A stretch of DNA of 39,888 bases from Polyangium aurulentum (GTDB lineage Bacteria; Myxococcota_A; Polyangia; Polyangiales; Polyangiaceae). Under the pieces are notes generated by a model that made no database searches, was not told where the DNA came from, and saw only the letters and a list, made by a program, of their open reading frames with translations. The stretch covers positions 1 through 39,888 of the forward strand of contig CAMCKZ010000023.1 in the NCBI GenBank assembly GCA_945875545.1, read 5' to 3'. This document shows, piece after piece, positions 17,089 to 26,400 of this stretch. Made by a program: the position numbers and the translations under genes. Position 1 is the stretch's first letter. Every line of letters starts with the position of its first letter.

Positions 17089-17104
17089 GCGATCGGGTGA
17101 TCGC
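17089..17104. promoter_or_regulatory. Short palindrome upstream of the metalloprotease gene
   Basis: A perfect inverted repeat GCGATC-GGGT-GATCGC lies about 80 bases before the metalloprotease start, in its promoter or leader region. It could be a regulator-binding site or a small hairpin. The arms are only six bases, so chance is possible. Confidence 0.2.
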
Positions 17105-17185
17105 CTCGCGTCGGTCACCATGCTTCGAGCTTCGCTTTATGTTTTTGGTTTTGGTCGCAAATGCGGCCGTCGAGGAGAGCAAGGA

Positions 17186-20100
17186 ATGCGTTCACTACAG
17201 CGACAATTGAGCATCGCCGCTCTGGGGCTAATGGCCGCCACAGCGACGATTGGCTGCGCGCAAGAGAGAGATCCGATCAGCCGGGTCCAGCCGCGAGCCC
17301 TGAAAAAATCCTGGTTTGTCGGCGATCTCAAAGATCCCAACGACGACCCCGAATTTTTCGCGCGAGCGATGGTCATCGACGCCGGTTACGGCGTGGCCCA
17401 AGATCTTCTGTTCACGTCGACCATCAACAAGGTTGCGCGCATCAAGTGGTCGATCGAAGAAGACCTGCTTGTCGGTCGTTCGTCCATGGAGCGCATTGTC
17501 GGAAGCGACGCGAAGGGCTCCAACGGCGGTAAAGACAACGACGGCGTTGTCGCATACGCATACCGTATCCAATCCCACTTCGACGTGCGCCGCGCGTACA
17601 ACGCCCAGACCGGCGAAGAGTCGAACGTCGTCGAGGAGAACTCCGTCGACCGCGCCTGGTACGACCGCGGTTACATGCGCGTCGACTGGTCGAAGAACCT
17701 GAACGCGAAGTCCTACGACTTCGATACGGTTTCATGGCTCACGGGCGCTGTCGGCATCAGCTACGAGGCCCTCGGCTGGACGGACCAAGACGCCAACCGT
17801 TACCCAGACAGCCAGCCACAATTCAACGACATCGAAACGCAGGGCTACTTCGACGTCACCAACCGCGTCTTCGCGACCCCAGGGCTCGTGAACATCCCCG
17901 CGGCCTGGGGCGGCGGCACGTACCCATCGTGTTTCCTTCCGCCAATCATTGCGGGCGGCACCGAGCCCGTCGGCATGTGCAACCCGGCGGAAATCGTCGT
18001 TCGCCAGTCATTTCTCCGTGTGGATCCTACGCAGCACGACTACGAGCCCACGAGCTACGACGGCCACAAGTTCGAGGTCGGCGGTCCGTTTACCACGGAC
18101 AAAAACGGCTACGCGCGCAACTACGGCATCACCGACGACCGCGCTCAGTGGCTGATCAACCGCTACAATATTTGGGAGCGCAGCCACTATTTCGCGGACC
18201 CAGCGGCCCTCACCGGCGCTATCGCGTGCAACACGCCGGCCACCACGGCATTCGGCGAGAACCCGCACCGCGACGGCAACAACGACGGCACCGAAGACGA
18301 GTGCGCAGCGGTCACCGCAGCCACGGAGGTCGGCGGGTCACACTGCGACGAAATCAGCAAGAAGTGCACGCTTCCGTACCGCTCGCGTACCGCCAAGCCG
18401 TTGCCTTGGTACGACAGCAACGACAGCGACCCGCGCTACGCCGAGCCTACGGCCCGCGCGACCAACGAGTGGGACACCGCTCTCCGCATGGCCGTTAACG
18501 CGGCTCGCTACTCCGAGTGCGCAGCCACGGCTGGCGCGGATTGCGCCACGACGTACCCGGTTATTCGCGGTCAGGTCGGCGAAGCCGAAGACCTCGTCGC
18601 GCTTACCCGCGACGTCGACGCATGCCGCCACGGCAAGACCACGGAAACCGACTGCAATGCGCTGGCTGACGCGGTCGGCCTGAAGCGTGACTACACCGCG
18701 GCGGTCATTGCCCTCGCGAAGGCACCGGAGATGATCGCGTTCTGCCACAAGGCAATGGGCGCCGAAAAACTCGCGGCTTGGAACTCCAAGTACACGATGA
18801 ACGCAACGGACCAGAACTACTGGGCTCCCGCATGCGGCAACATCGACGAGAAGAACCCACGCGCGGGCGACCTTCGCTACAACCTCTTGACGAACGTCTA
18901 CATTCCCCAGTCGCCGTCGCCTTGGGGCATCATGACCGACGCTAACGATCCGCTCACGGGCGAAACGATCGCGACCAGTGTCAATACGTGGACATACGTC
19001 AACGACCTTTGGTCGCAAGGCGCCATCGACCAACTTCGCTACATGAACGGCGAACTCGAAACGAGCGAAGTTACCACGGGTAAGCACGTCGCCGAGTGGT
19101 CCGCTGCCGCAGCGCGCGCCTCACGCGGTGGCGCCGAAATGCCCGTCTTCACCAAAGACGCCGTCGACACGCGTTTGGCCGGTGCCGCCAATGTCTCCCT
19201 CGCGGAGTTTCGCGCACAGTCCAATCGCTTCCAGAACGATCCCCGCATGAAGGCGCTCGCCGAAACCGTTCGCGAACAGGCTCAGCAGGTTCGCGCCGGC
19301 GCAGGTGCAGCTTCCGTCAACGGCCCCATCGTCAAGGCCCGCAAAGACAAGCTCATCGGCTCATCGATCGAGGCCTCGCTGACCACCGTCGCGATGCAAG
19401 ACACGCTGTCGCAAGCCGCTCGCGCCGCCGTTGGCCCAACCAACGCTGCGTCGCTTACGTCGCCTCTCCGCGGTCTCGACGCCACAGCGCTCCGCAACAT
19501 GCGCCGCGCATGGGACGCCGCCCTGGCCCAGCGGGGCGTCTGCATGATGAACGAGCTTCCGTCGCCCCTCGGCTACATCGGGCTCGGCAACATTCTGCAA
19601 GAGAAGTTCGGCAAGTTCAACAAGACCGACGCAAAGTCCGTGCAGTATGCACGCGGCGCGAAGATGCAGACCTACGTGGGCCAGCACGCTCACTACTCGG
19701 TTGTTTCCCACGAAATGGGCCACTCGATTGGCCTTCGCCACAACTTCGTGTCCTCGTCCGACTCGTGGAACTACCGCCCGCAGTACTGGCAGCTCCGCAC
19801 GAACAACAAGGCCGTGACGACCGCTTGCACCACGGCGACCGCCGATGGCCGCACCTGCATCGGCCCGCGCTACTACGACCCCGTCACCGACAACGAAGCC
19901 GACAACCTCATCCAGATGTGGATGCACTCGTCGACGATGGACTACGCGGGCGAGCCACTCCAAGACTTGCTCGGCCTCGGGGCGTACGACTTCGCCGCCA
20001 CGGAGCTTTTCTACGCGGACTCGGTCCACGTTTACCAGGGCGCGAGCTACAACAAGGGCACCGCGCGCTCGAACGGCGCCCTCGCCAAGATGGACCAATT

Positions 20101-22102
20101 CGGCGGTCTTATTGGCTGGGACTATTCGAACATCAACCACTACTCGGAATTCGACAAGTCCTACGACGCGCTCGTCCCGGGCTCCTGCAAAGCGGTCAAC
20201 CCCGACGACTTCAAGCCCGTGGCTTGGAATGAAGCGGCCGACGGCAAATTCAACGCTATCGTCGACGGCCACATCGTCAAGGACGAGGCCGGGGTCTACA
20301 AGCGCTGCAAGCAGCAGCCCGTCGACCACGTTCAGTACAGCAAAATGAAGGACAATCCGTCCGCGCAGTTCAGCAAGAACCGCCGCACGGCCTTCGACAG
20401 CGCCAATCGCACACGCGTTCCGTATGGCTTCGCGACCGATAGCTGGGCAGACCTCGGGAACGTCGCGGTGTACCGCCATGACAACGGGGCCGATTTCTAC
20501 GAGCAGATTGCCTTCTGGACGACCCAGATGGAAGTCGGCCACATCTTCGACAACTACCGCCGCGGCAAGGCTACGTGGAACGTGCGATCGGCCTACGGCC
20601 GCACGGTCGGCCGCTACCTAGAGAAGATCCGCGACGGCGGCAAGGGCATGGGGCTCTACTACAACATCTACCGCTCGATCTTGGGCGACCAAGGCACCGA
20701 CTTCGACGCCGCATGGCCGGGAATCCTTGCCGGGCTCGAGGCGAACGTGATGGCGTCGGGTATGGCGTTCGATCTCTTCACCCGGATGTTCCAGCGTCCG
20801 CAGTCTGGCGACCACGCGATGGTCACCGACATGTTTGGCAAGGTTCTCCGCTCGGAAGACGACTCGTCCTACGACGCTAGCATGGGCGATCCCGGCGACC
20901 CCGTCGAGGTAACGACCAAGGCGCTCTCCGTTCCCAACGGCGCAACCGGCATCCAAGACGCCACCAACCCGATGTTCCGCAACGTCAGCTGGGGCGGACG
21001 CCCCATCAACAACGCCCTGGCCGACAGCTACGACCGCGGCGACTACTCGAGCCGTTACACAGAAGGTGTGGGCTCGTACTACGAGAAGTCCTTCGTTCCC
21101 GTCATGCTGACCGAGTCCGAAGACAACTTCATCTCGTCCTCACGACGCGACTTCTTCGATGCTCGTTGGCGCAACATCTCGATGGCCGACATCTTCCCCG
21201 ACGGATTTCGCCGATTCATGGCGAACAACCTCGCCGACGACGACAGCATTCGCGGTGTGCGCGTGGCAGCTGACGCCAGCGGTAATCCGCTCAAGTCCGC
21301 CGCCGGTTACCCCGTCAACGGCCTCAGCTTCACCCAGTGGTGGCCGAGCGCGGGTCCAAGCGCTTGCTTCCCGAGCGCAAACAGCATGGTCTGCGCCCGC
21401 GACCAAATTGCGGGTGGGTCGGCGCTTCAGAACGTGGACTTCGGCGCGCTGTCGTTCAACAACGTCGCGATCGTCGAGCCGCAGGTTGCCTGGGAGCAAC
21501 AGAAGTTCCTCATCGTCAACACGGCGCTGAACCTCCCCGAGAACCAGCTCACCAAGTGGACCGACATGATGCGCGTCTACGACATCGGCGTCTCCAACGA
21601 CCCGGGTTTCGCAGCCAACGAGCGCATCGAGTTCTACAACCCGCAAGGCAGCAAGTTTGTGGCTCGCACTTACGGCACCGAGGTCATCTTCGGCAAGACC
21701 GTGCAGCGCGGCATCGCCGCACGCGTTCTTCAACACGCGAACGAGCTTCTCAACAAGGCCTACGTCACGACGAAGGTCACCGGAGGCCCCAGCACCTGGT
21801 ACGTGCCAGTCATCGGGTCGAACGGCCGCGCTCTGATTAAATTCCAGGGTCTCGAGCAGTCGTCGCGGGCGAACTGCCAGGCGGTCACGTCGACCAACCT
21901 CGCATTTAGCCCAAGCGCGAACTTCGGTACCGCCGGCGCCGCCTCCCTCGCGGAGTACGAAGCCGCATACAGCGCGTGCACCGTCTCGGCCAACCAGGCC
22001 GCAATCGCGGTCGAGAAGTACGTGTCCGTACCGACGTTCATGAACCAGGTCCTCGAACAACTGGGCATGATCCCGATGCACGGTCTCAAGGGCGTCTACT
22101 AG
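17186..22102 (+). CDS. Giant zinc-dependent metalloprotease lipoprotein (metzincin type)
   Basis: A 1638-residue secreted protein. The frame opens at 17120, but ATG 17186 is preceded by GAGGAGAGCAAGGA and begins a lipoprotein-like signal (basic n-region, hydrophobic core, ATIGC with Cys24). The -3 residue is Thr, so the lipobox is imperfect. The catalytic site is HEMGHSIGLRH at His842, an exact HExxHxxGxxH zinc motif, with a likely Met-turn SSTMDYAG at Met918. Together these define a metzincin. The long N-terminal half contains many Cys and a Ca-site-like DGNNDGTEDEC; the C-terminal 700 residues have no motif I recognise. Related very large 'zinc-dependent metalloproteases' are common in Myxococcota. 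Codons are strongly C-ending (TTC, AAC, GAC, AAG) compared with neighbours, suggesting high expression. The gene is monocistronic, ending at a strong terminator. It probably acts at the outer membrane or outside the cell; the substrate is unknown. Confidence 0.88.
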   Translation: MRSLQRQLSIAALGLMAATATIGCAQERDPISRVQPRALKKSWFVGDLKDPNDDPEFFARAMVIDAGYGVAQDLLFTSTINKVARIKWSIEEDLLVGRSSMERIVGSDAKGSNGGKDNDGVVAYAYRIQSHFDVRRAYNAQTGEESNVVEENSVDRAWYDRGYMRVDWSKNLNAKSYDFDTVSWLTGAVGISYEALGWTDQDANRYPDSQPQFNDIETQGYFDVTNRVFATPGLVNIPAAWGGGTYPSCFLPPIIAGGTEPVGMCNPAEIVVRQSFLRVDPTQHDYEPTSYDGHKFEVGGPFTTDKNGYARNYGITDDRAQWLINRYNIWERSHYFADPAALTGAIACNTPATTAFGENPHRDGNNDGTEDECAAVTAATEVGGSHCDEISKKCTLPYRSRTAKPLPWYDSNDSDPRYAEPTARATNEWDTALRMAVNAARYSECAATAGADCATTYPVIRGQVGEAEDLVALTRDVDACRHGKTTETDCNALADAVGLKRDYTAAVIALAKAPEMIAFCHKAMGAEKLAAWNSKYTMNATDQNYWAPACGNIDEKNPRAGDLRYNLLTNVYIPQSPSPWGIMTDANDPLTGETIATSVNTWTYVNDLWSQGAIDQLRYMNGELETSEVTTGKHVAEWSAAAARASRGGAEMPVFTKDAVDTRLAGAANVSLAEFRAQSNRFQNDPRMKALAETVREQAQQVRAGAGAASVNGPIVKARKDKLIGSSIEASLTTVAMQDTLSQAARAAVGPTNAASLTSPLRGLDATALRNMRRAWDAALAQRGVCMMNELPSPLGYIGLGNILQEKFGKFNKTDAKSVQYARGAKMQTYVGQHAHYSVVSHEMGHSIGLRHNFVSSSDSWNYRPQYWQLRTNNKAVTTACTTATADGRTCIGPRYYDPVTDNEADNLIQMWMHSSTMDYAGEPLQDLLGLGAYDFAATELFYADSVHVYQGASYNKGTARSNGALAKMDQFGGLIGWDYSNINHYSEFDKSYDALVPGSCKAVNPDDFKPVAWNEAADGKFNAIVDGHIVKDEAGVYKRCKQQPVDHVQYSKMKDNPSAQFSKNRRTAFDSANRTRVPYGFATDSWADLGNVAVYRHDNGADFYEQIAFWTTQMEVGHIFDNYRRGKATWNVRSAYGRTVGRYLEKIRDGGKGMGLYYNIYRSILGDQGTDFDAAWPGILAGLEANVMASGMAFDLFTRMFQRPQSGDHAMVTDMFGKVLRSEDDSSYDASMGDPGDPVEVTTKALSVPNGATGIQDATNPMFRNVSWGGRPINNALADSYDRGDYSSRYTEGVGSYYEKSFVPVMLTESEDNFISSSRRDFFDARWRNISMADIFPDGFRRFMANNLADDDSIRGVRVAADASGNPLKSAAGYPVNGLSFTQWWPSAGPSACFPSANSMVCARDQIAGGSALQNVDFGALSFNNVAIVEPQVAWEQQKFLIVNTALNLPENQLTKWTDMMRVYDIGVSNDPGFAANERIEFYNPQGSKFVARTYGTEVIFGKTVQRGIAARVLQHANELLNKAYVTTKVTGGPSTWYVPVIGSNGRALIKFQGLEQSSRANCQAVTSTNLAFSPSANFGTAGAASLAEYEAAYSACTVSANQAAIAVEKYVSVPTFMNQVLEQLGMIPMHGLKGVY

Positions 22103-22157
22103 GCGCTAAAAGCCAAGCGATGAGCCTCACGCGCGAGTGAGGGGCTCTCGGCCGGTC

Positions 22158-22197
22158 AAACCCTCGGGGTCTTCGGACTCCGAGGGTTTTGTCTTTT
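22158..22197 (+). terminator. Strong intrinsic terminator after the metalloprotease gene
   Basis: A 14-base stem (22158-22171 with 22176-22189, one G-T pair) is closed by a TTCG tetraloop and followed by TGTCTTTTCC. This is a textbook rho-independent terminator and the clearest in the window. It isolates the metalloprotease gene from the dehydrogenase gene downstream. Confidence 0.92.
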
Positions 22198-22290
22198 CCG
22201 CCGTCGCAACCCGTGCAGTCTGCATGCCTATTGGGTGGGGCCATCGGTCAGTATTTTTCTGCACGGGAAAGCGCGCTAGGGCCATGGGGC

Positions 22291-23373
22291 ATGAGCATGC
22301 AGCGACCCGTGGCCGATTTTGGAGATGTGTTTGGCATTCATCGATCCCTGGAGCCCGCCGGGGCCTTGCCGCAGCCCGCCGAAAAAGTGTGTGCAGACTT
22401 CACGCATCTTTACGACGGGGAAATCCTTCTCGCGGTCGAGACTCTCAACGTGGACGCGGCGAGTTTTCGTCAAATGGAAGAGGCTTCGGCCCTCGCGGGT
22501 GTGGCCGCTGCGCTCATTGGAGAGGCGGTCGGTGAACGCGTCATGGCGACGGTAAAAGCCCGCGGAAAGCAGCACAATCCCGCGACGGGCAGCGGCGGAA
22601 TGCTCCTCGGCCGCGTGCTCCAAGTCACGCCGTCGCATCCGGCGTCGGCCTCGTTGAAGGTGGGTGATCGGCTCGCGACGCTTGTCTCGCTCTCGCTGAC
22701 CCCGCTGCGTCTCGACGCGGTGAAGGCCGTGCGCCGTGAGAGCACGCAGCTCGACGTGGAGGGTGAGGCGGTGCTGTTCGCGTCCGGCGCGTTCGCGGTG
22801 CTTGACGGCGGTCTGCCAGACAGACTGGCCCTCGCGATTCTTGATGTGGCCGGTGCGGCGCCGCAGGTCGCGCGCCTTGTGAAACCTTCCCAGACGGTTT
22901 TGGTGCTCGGTGCCGGCGGCAAGAGCGGCATTCTTTGCGTCGCCGAGGCGCGGCGATGCGGCGGGCCCGAGGCCGTGATTGTGGGTGTCGAGAATCACGA
23001 GCCGGCGGCCCGGGAGCTTCGAGAACTGGGGCTATGTACCTGTGTTATTTCAGGAAATGCGCGGGACGCAGTGGCCATGCGCCAGGCCGTTCTGGCGGTC
23101 ACGGGCGGACGCGAGGCGGACGTCACGTTTTCGTGCGTGAACGTGGAGGGGGCTGAGATGGCCGCCATCCTCTGCACGCGGCAACGCGGAACCGTTTACT
23201 TTTTTGCCATGAGCACGAGCTTCACCAAGGCCGCTCTTGGGGCAGAAGGAGTCGGCCGCGACGTCGACCTGCTCATCGGAAATGGCTACGCAGAGAACCA
23301 TGCAGACCACACGCTTTCTCTCGTGAAGAGTCTGCCCAATGTGCTTGCACTCTTCACGCATCGCTACACGTGA
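22291..23373 (+). CDS. kdd: L-erythro-3,5-diaminohexanoate dehydrogenase
   Basis: A 360-residue NAD(P)-dependent dehydrogenase. The frame reaches back to a TTG at 22189, but that lies in the terminator stem, so ATG 22291 (or 22297) is chosen. The sequence shows the distinctive KDD opening FGIHRSLEPAGALPQPA, then LYDGEILLAVETLNVDAASF, the NPATGSGGMLLGRV segment, GDRLATLVSLSLTPL, and a Rossmann loop VLVLGAGGKSG starting at about Gly207. This enzyme deaminates 3,5-diaminohexanoate to 5-amino-3-oxohexanoate in the lysine fermentation pathway. The partners normally found with it (kamA, kamDE, kce, kal) are absent from the window, so its role here could be lysine or beta-lysine catabolism with genes elsewhere, or a related reaction. 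It runs as a single gene, convergent with tamA. Confidence 0.88.
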   Translation: MSMQRPVADFGDVFGIHRSLEPAGALPQPAEKVCADFTHLYDGEILLAVETLNVDAASFRQMEEASALAGVAAALIGEAVGERVMATVKARGKQHNPATGSGGMLLGRVLQVTPSHPASASLKVGDRLATLVSLSLTPLRLDAVKAVRRESTQLDVEGEAVLFASGAFAVLDGGLPDRLALAILDVAGAAPQVARLVKPSQTVLVLGAGGKSGILCVAEARRCGGPEAVIVGVENHEPAARELRELGLCTCVISGNARDAVAMRQAVLAVTGGREADVTFSCVNVEGAEMAAILCTRQRGTVYFFAMSTSFTKAALGAEGVGRDVDLLIGNGYAENHADHTLSLVKSLPNVLALFTHRYT

Positions 23374-23467
23374 GAGCGGCTGTCGGGGTGTGAGCTCCGT
23401 TGCTGCTGCGATCGCGAGTCCCCGTGGATTCCCTGCAATTTGTGCGGAAAACGCGGCTCGTGGCGCG

Positions 23468-26400
23468 TTAGAAAAGGCCCACCGCGAAGTGGTAGGCGTA
23501 GCGGTCTTCCCAGCGGCGCGGCGCGAGATTCCATCCGACGTCGATGGCGATTGGAAAGAGCGGAGTGTCGACGCGCAGGCCTGTGCCGGCGGTGGCGCGA
23601 ATAGAAAAACTCTTCAGGTGATCGAGCAGGGCAAAGGGGTCTTGCCAAAGGTTCACGCCGTCCAGAAATGCCACCGTTCCGATCATGCCCGAGATCGGAA
23701 TACGCAGCTCCGTGCGCGGATTCACAAACAGATTTCCGCCACGCGAAACCACATTCGCCAGCGACAGATTCGCGTTCGCCTCGAGTTCGCTCGCGATGTC
23801 TTGGGGAACGAAGGCATCCTGCAAATACCCACGTACGGAGTCCATGCCGCCCAAAAAGAAGAGGCGGTCCGGGTAGGTCTTCGAGGTGGCGAGACTCGTC
23901 AAGTGGGCAACCTGCCCAAGGCGCAACTGGGTCGCCCACGTGATGCCAAAGGGGAGCGGCACGTAGGCTGAAACGTTCTGGGTGAGCTTGAAAAAGTGAC
24001 CCTCAAAACTCGACTTTCCGTCGGCTCCAGCGTCGGGAAAGGAGTCCACATGTTCGACGCCGCAGGAGGCAAAAAAGCCGCGGTGCGCGTTGAAGCCGTT
24101 GTCGCGAAGGTCGTAAGAGACCTGAAGTTTCTGAGCGATGACGGTACTTGAGCCGTTGGGAATGCGGAGCAAGCGAATGAGGTTCACGTCGACGACTTGC
24201 CCCGTCTGCTCGGCCAAGCCCTTCAAGTAATCTTCGACGGTGTTCGCATCGACGAAAAGGCGAATGGTATTGAGCTCGACGGCGGGCCCAACAGAGATGC
24301 GCAGGGCAGGCGTAGGCACCCACGACAGGGTGGCGGCAATCGTGCGTTTATCCAGGCGAAAGTCTCGTTGGAGGTCGCGAATCACCGCCACATCGAAGCT
24401 TCCGCGCACCGCGTTGCCGAGGCCCAAATCGGGAAAGGCCACGCCCGCGGTCACCCGGGCCACAAGCCGATCGACCATCTCGAGTTTGCCGATATTTTCT
24501 TTCGCGACCGAGTCGAGGAGCAGCAAGTCGGGCAGGTATGAGAGCTGTATACGCGTCGACGCACTAATACCATACGAAAGTATGTTGCGGTGTGTGTACT
24601 CGAAGGAGCTTCGGTAACCCTCGCCGGTGGATGCACCCGGACGCACTTCGACGATCTGGCGTTTGGCCTCGCGAATGGACACGATGACCCGCTGGCGCGA
24701 CGCGGGTACGGAGTCTTCTTCGAGGCCAATGGTGACGTTGGCGACCGCGGGAAGGGCAGCCACGGCTTCGCGGGACTTGCGCACGAAACTCGTGCGAAAA
24801 GGCTCACCAGGTTGCAGCGAGAGCCGGCGGCGCAAGAGGTCTTCCGACAGCGATTCGTTCCCTTGAATCACAATCGCATCGACGATGACGAGCGGGCCCT
24901 CGTTGACCTCGAAGCGCACGCGGCCTCGTTCGGCGTTGGACGAGGTATCGATCAGAAAACGCGCCGACGCGAAAAAATAACCGAGCTCTCGGTAGTGCTC
25001 CACGAGGCGATCGGTCGCCACTTGAAACACGGCGGTGCTCGCCGCGTCGCCCAGGCGCAGGTCGACCAAGTGCGCCGCATCGACCTCGCTCATGGCCCGC
25101 AATCCCGTGAAGGCTACGTCGGCAAGGTACGTTCTCGGCCCCAAGATGACCGGGAGACTAAGCCCCACGCCACGCTCGCAACCCGTGCTTTTTTGCTCGT
25201 GGGGATCGCACGCGGGCAAACTTTCGACGGGGCTTCCATCGGAGACGTTGTCACCCGTCGGAGTCGCCTCGCAACCGAGAGGTGAAGGCGTGGCGCAAGG
25301 CTTTCGCGACACAACGAGAGGCCCGGCCTGGGCCTGGAGGAAGCCCTCGTTGCGGTACGACTCCTCGATGTACTGGCGCACCCGATCGTAGGCGGGGCGA
25401 AAGAACGAGGTGCCGATGCGCTCAATGGTGACGTCGCCGACGGCGCTGCGAACGGCCTGCCCGGGCAAGCCTCCGTCGGTGGCGGGGCGAAAAAATGGCA
25501 GCCCCGGGAGGTCTTCTTGGAGGAGTTCGGTGGCGAGGCGATCGAGGTCCTCGACGGTGCGCGGAAGGGCCGCGAGCACGCCCTTCATGTCCTCGTCAAA
25601 GTGAGGAAATGACCTAGCCATAATCGGTACGCGTTCGTGCTCGTTCGTGACAATCACGAGGTCCGCGAGGTGGCCGCGGAGGCTGCGTCGAACCTCGGCC
25701 CGCACCTCCACGTCGAGGTAACCCCGGGCACCATAAAACGCCGCCACCACCTCGCTGAGGTGGGCCCCGTCGCGCCCCTCGCGGGTTCCGAAATCGGCGA
25801 GCTGCCGAAGCGCGTCTTCATCAAAGCGATCGACGCCCTCGAACTTGAGCCGAAAAAGCGCACCCGGTCGAACGCCGAACCGGACAGCCCCCGTTCCAGA
25901 CGATTGCACATCGACGATGGCCTCGAAGTAGCCCTGCGAGCGCAGCTCTTCCTGCAAAGAATCAGCGGTTACGCGCAGCCGCTCGTCGTCGATGCGGGCC
26001 CCGATCGCTGGCAGGTTTTCCCGCAGTCGGGCCTCCATTGGCCCCAAGTCGCGATCGAAATCCATGCGCGCCGCGGTGACCGGTCTTTCGGTCGCCCCGG
26101 ACACCGCGAGACGAAACGCCATGCGCAGCCCTCGTGCCGTCGGCGTCGCCGTCAGGCGTACGAGCGCGCCCACGAAACCCCGGCGCTCGAGCATGATTTC
26201 GACGCGCTTCACAGCCTCGGTCGCATCGCGACTGCTGAGGGCCTGCTCCGGCACCAGATGTGCAAAGCGTTGAATTTCATCGGTATTTGGCCCGGCGCCG
26301 TCCAGCGTGACTTCCAGCGAATCCACAATCCGGCGCGATACGAGGCGCAGCGTGAGCAAGACCTGATCGCCATCCTGCGACGCTTCGATGGCACCGTCGG

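Noticed and set aside
22189-22290. TTG start of the diaminohexanoate dehydrogenase at 22189
   Set aside because: That codon falls in the stem of the strong terminator, and the added N-terminus has no family resemblance. ATG 22291 fits the family.
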